Source: Chloroflexota bacterium (GTDB taxonomy: Bacteria > Chloroflexota > UBA5177 > JANWHV01). Taken from it: DNA of 8,361 bases. This document shows, in pieces, positions 6,272-8,361 of this stretch; position 1 is the stretch's first letter; every line of letters starts with the position of its first letter. The stretch spans positions 1 to 8,361 of the forward strand of contig JANWHV010000161.1 in NCBI GenBank assembly GCA_025450255.1, given 5' to 3'. The notes under the pieces were generated by a model. The model was given only the letters and a program-made list of their open reading frames with translations, searched no databases and was not told where the DNA came from. The translations under genes were made by a program, and so were the position numbers.

Positions 6272-6705
6272 TCACCACGGAGAGGAAAGAAGTCCGCGTG
6301 GGCGATTTGCTTGGCCAGCCGATCGTGCTGGCATTTTTCCCCGCCGCCTTCACTCGTGTCTGCACCGCCGAACTATGCGGACTTCGAGATGGCATGGCGC
6401 GGCTGAACGACCTCGACGCCAAGGTTTTCGGCATAAGCATCGATCTGCCGATGACCCTCCAGGTGTTCGCGGAACAGAACGGACTGAACTTTCCGCTGCT
6501 GTCAGATTGCAACAGAGAGGCGATTCACGCCTTCGACGTGGCCTGGCCGCTGCTGTCCGGCGTGATCCGCGATACCGCGAACCGTGCCGTGATTGTCGTC
6601 AGCGCTGAAGCCGGCGTGGTGTATCGTTGGGTCGCCGAGGCGCCAAGCAACCAGATTCCGTTCGATGCGGTATATGATGCCGTGGCGACCGCGCGCGGTG
6701 GATAG
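6232..6705 (+). CDS. Peroxiredoxin, PrxQ/BCP-AhpE-like (AhpC/TSA family)
   Basis: This 157-residue thiol peroxidase should reduce H2O2 and organic peroxides in the cytosol. The motif FFPAAFTRVCTAELC gives the family active site P37-xxx-T41-xx-C44, with C44 as peroxidatic cysteine; R118 (ANRAVIVV) is the likely conserved arginine. C49, five residues after C44, is where PrxQ/BCP enzymes carry the resolving cysteine, suggesting an atypical 2-Cys mechanism with thioredoxin as reductant. A third cysteine, C93, is extra. The usual N-terminal 'G..APDF.L' strand is absent: the protein passes from MEMLSQAQRD almost directly to VRVGDLLGQPIVLAFF. The start at 6232 is supported by AGGAG six bases upstream. 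It is divergent from dnaJ, which suits a stress role, but shared regulation is only inferred. Confidence 0.92.
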   Translation: MEMLSQAQRDARVITTERKEVRVGDLLGQPIVLAFFPAAFTRVCTAELCGLRDGMARLNDLDAKVFGISIDLPMTLQVFAEQNGLNFPLLSDCNREAIHAFDVAWPLLSGVIRDTANRAVIVVSAEAGVVYRWVAEAPSNQIPFDAVYDAVATARGG

Positions 6706-6872
6706 CGCGCCACATCGGCGGCCGTCCGCCGCGAAGCGGAAATCGTCCTACTTGCGGAACGCGGCGGATCAGGTTATTCTAACGGCGTGTCTTGGCGCCT
6801 CTGCCTTGCACCGGGTTCCAATCGCGAACTCTGACACTTCGCGCGGCTCGCGCGAGTTCAGCAGGAGGTACG
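6706..6872 (+). promoter_or_regulatory. Leader region of the CAP-domain gene: inverted repeat, candidate promoter, RBS-proximal hairpin
   Basis: A 9-bp inverted repeat, TCCGCCGCG (6725-6733) and CGCGGCGGA (6760-6768), lies just after the peroxiredoxin stop; it could end that transcript but has no T-run. TTGCGG (6752-6757) and TATTCT (6775-6780) are exactly 17 bases apart, a modest sigma-70-like promoter candidate overlapping the repeat. A seven-pair hairpin, TCGCGCG-GCT-CGCGCGA (6839-6855), ends seven bases before the perfect AGGAGG (6863-6868) of the next gene. The repeats are direct observations; the promoter is weak. Confidence 0.35.
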
Positions 6873-7715
6873 ATGGCGCTGGCGCAGCGGAAACACGTCG
6901 TTGGCTTGCCGCTTCTGGTTGTGGCGGCGCTAACCGTATCCGCCTCCCTGTCGCCGGCCAAGGCATCGCCTCTCAAAGTCAAGGACCTCGCCGGATGTGC
7001 CGCGGTTCCTCCGCCGACCGCGCCCAGCACGCTGGCGGGCCATCCATACCTCGCGCTCGCCTTTAGCGCGCTATCCCGCGACCGCGCGCGCTTTGCTGGA
7101 TTGGGCGCCTTGCGACACAGCCCCGAGCTGAGCGCGGTGGCCGAGGCGCACTCGCTCTATATGGCGTCGATTGGAAGCTGGTCGGACGGAGATCCGGCCG
7201 GTTGGATCCTCACGCGGGTCCGGGCGGCCGGGGTCGATGCCACGTATGCCGGGCAAAACGTCGTCACCGCGAACGGAGCAACCGTCGCGCAAGCCGTTCA
7301 AAATGGCGAGGCATTCTTTGGCCGCGAGGCGGCCGGCGGCGGCCCGCACTGGGACAATATTACGAACCCGAACCATCACTTTGTAGGCATGGGAATCGCG
7401 TTGCTTGGCGGTCCGGGAAATTACACAATCTATCTCACGCAGGTCTTCGCCGACGCGGGCGGCTGCGCGGCGGCTGCGACGGATACATACTCCGCCGCGA
7501 GTACCGCGTCCGCCGCCCCGCGTGTCGGCAGCACCGTGCACCCGATTGTCGATTCGCTGCAACTGCGTTCGGAGCCAGGAGGCATGGACATCCAAACCTT
7601 GCATGGCAGCGACCGGCTGCAGCTTGTGTCCGTCCACGGAAACTGGGCGCAAGTCGACGTGCTCGCGGCGCGGATCTATGGCTGGGTCTATGTCCCGATG
7701 CTGGCCCACGGCTAA
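6873..7715 (+). CDS. Secreted CAP (SCP/PR-1)-domain protein with C-terminal SH3 domain
   Basis: This 280-residue protein has a typical signal peptide: basic MALAQRK, a hydrophobic run at about 9-27 and a likely cleavage after AKA (residue 31). The CAP domain spans about 57-195: H93 in LSAVAEAHSLYM matches the first cavity histidine, H159 in GPHWDNITNPNHHFVGMGI the second, and AGQN (126-129) corresponds to the usual GEN motif with Glu changed to Gln at 128. An alanine/serine/threonine-rich linker (about 199-218) leads to a bacterial SH3 domain (about 219-278; LQLRSEPGG and WAQVDV ... YGWVYV), which commonly binds cell wall. C42 and C198 could form a disulfide. The start at 6873 is chosen over upstream in-frame codons (frame open to 6792) because AGGAGG lies four bases before this ATG and the signal peptide begins there. 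The molecular role of bacterial CAP proteins is largely unsettled. Confidence 0.88.
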   Translation: MALAQRKHVVGLPLLVVAALTVSASLSPAKASPLKVKDLAGCAAVPPPTAPSTLAGHPYLALAFSALSRDRARFAGLGALRHSPELSAVAEAHSLYMASIGSWSDGDPAGWILTRVRAAGVDATYAGQNVVTANGATVAQAVQNGEAFFGREAAGGGPHWDNITNPNHHFVGMGIALLGGPGNYTIYLTQVFADAGGCAAAATDTYSAASTASAAPRVGSTVHPIVDSLQLRSEPGGMDIQTLHGSDRLQLVSVHGNWAQVDVLAARIYGWVYVPMLAHG

Positions 7716-7724
7716 AGTACCGGC

Positions 7725-8361
7725 CTAGCTTGCCTCGAAGACGCGCATCGCGAGTCCGGTGGCCGGCTTGGGATAGAAATACGTTGACTTCTGCGGCATT
7801 ACCGAACCGGCGCGCGCAATCTCCAGCATTTGACTGACCGGCGTCGGCGTCAACAAGAGTCCAAGCTGATGCGTGCCAGAGCGTATGGCGTCGGCCACTT
7901 CCCCTACGTCACGGGTATAATTGACGTTCGTCTCAAGGTCGGGCGATTCGGCCCCAAGTCCCAGGCCGCGATCGAGTATCAGGGTTTGCGCGAGCCAAAC
8001 GTCAAGATCGCGGAGCGCCGCGGATTCAGGCAAATCAGCCAGGACGTTTTCCTTCGGCTCCAGCACCATCGCTTGATTTGGCGCCGCGCCAAGCAGCACG
8101 AGCCGATGGCCAGATCCGCGCCCCCTGAGCGCCGGCAGTAGGCGCTCCACAAACCTTGGAAATGCAGCTTTGTCGGCCGGCATATCCGTTACCGTGACGT
8201 CAAATGTCTCCTGGAGCCGTTCCGCCAGCCCGGCCAACAACTCAGTCGGGACGCCTCGGATAAGGCGGTGCGTCGGCAATACTATCAAGCCAGGATCAGC
8301 CGCGTCCGTGAGCACCATCAGCACGAAGTCGCGCGGACCCACGTCGCGTGGTCCGCTTTGC
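7725..8361 (-). CDS. DUF1015 family protein, C-terminal part, cut by the window edge
   Basis: About 211 residues are visible and the frame is open through 8361, so the true start lies outside; GTG at 8342-8340 is internal, because the residues before it (QSGPRD) continue the same frame and full-length family members are near 400 residues. The segment DFVLMVLTDAADPGLIVLPT followed by HRL matches the DUF1015 core, and the C-terminus MPQKSTYFYPKPATGL is its most conserved motif. The family is widespread in bacteria and archaea, often seen near serine or phosphoglycerate metabolism genes, but its biochemical role is not established to my knowledge. It converges on the CAP gene with only nine bases between the stop codons and no room for a separate terminator. 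Confidence 0.85.
   Translation of the reverse strand, partial: QSGPRDVGPRDFVLMVLTDAADPGLIVLPTHRLIRGVPTELLAGLAERLQETFDVTVTDMPADKAAFPRFVERLLPALRGRGSGHRLVLLGAAPNQAMVLEPKENVLADLPESAALRDLDVWLAQTLILDRGLGLGAESPDLETNVNYTRDVGEVADAIRSGTHQLGLLLTPTPVSQMLEIARAGSVMPQKSTYFYPKPATGLAMRVFEAS

Noticed and set aside
6063..6608. Plus-strand open frame of 181 codons across the duplicated start region
   Set aside because: It runs out of frame through the peroxiredoxin, is arginine-rich and has no ribosome binding site or motif.
6811..6825. GGGTTCCAATC, resembling a tRNA T-loop
   Set aside because: The flanks do not pair and no cloverleaf is possible upstream.
7071..7837. Overlapping open frames of about 210 codons on both strands (7071-7709 minus, 7202-7837 plus)
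   Set aside because: Both overlap the CAP-SH3 gene, whose signal peptide, domains and AGGAGG site are convincing; the alternative products are Arg/Ala-rich without motifs.

Overview
This window looks like a bacterial chromosome segment of fairly high GC content (about 60% by eye). It has short intergenic gaps, strong GGAGG-type ribosome binding sites and long spurious antisense ORFs over the real genes. The gene styles (a stand-alone ilvD, a cysteine-less DksA/TraR-like protein, a compact DnaJ, a DUF1015 protein and a secreted CAP+SH3 protein) recall Chloroflexota or other deep-branching, soil-type Gram-positive-like lineages. That placement is an impression of gene style only. There are no rRNA or tRNA genes, insertion sequences, integrases, CRISPR arrays or phage genes. 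It reads as an ordinary housekeeping region.

Layout from left to right. Positions 1-83 (minus) hold the first 27 codons of an unrecognised gene that begins one base after the stop of an aldo/keto reductase gene (85-1083, minus). A 195-bp divergent spacer follows. Next come three plus-strand genes: ilvD, dihydroxy-acid dehydratase (1279-2961); a DksA/TraR-family protein with all four zinc cysteines replaced (3084-3455); and an FAD-dependent amine-oxidase/protoporphyrinogen-oxidase-like enzyme (3605-4933). Facing them is a minus-strand DnaJ-type co-chaperone (5008-5994). A 237-bp divergent region then leads to a PrxQ/BCP-type peroxiredoxin (6232-6705). It contains a duplicated 38-bp ribosome-binding/start module, a possible 36-codon leader ORF and a GC-rich hairpin. 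A secreted CAP-domain protein with a C-terminal SH3 domain follows (6873-7715), and the C-terminal part of a DUF1015 protein (7725-8361, minus) converges on it.

The genes do not form one obvious pathway. Functions present are branched-chain amino acid synthesis (ilvD), redox chemistry (aldo/keto reductase, FAD enzyme, peroxiredoxin), protein folding (DnaJ) and transcription control or stress response (DksA-like). I did not find a clearly new multi-gene system. The most notable signals are (1) the tandemly repeated start module with an intervening hairpin in front of the peroxiredoxin, which has the architecture of a leader-ORF translational switch or a recent duplication scar; (2) the DksA-like protein that keeps exact zinc-finger spacing but has lost every cysteine; and (3) two mutually exclusive stem-loops in the ilvD to DksA-like spacer.
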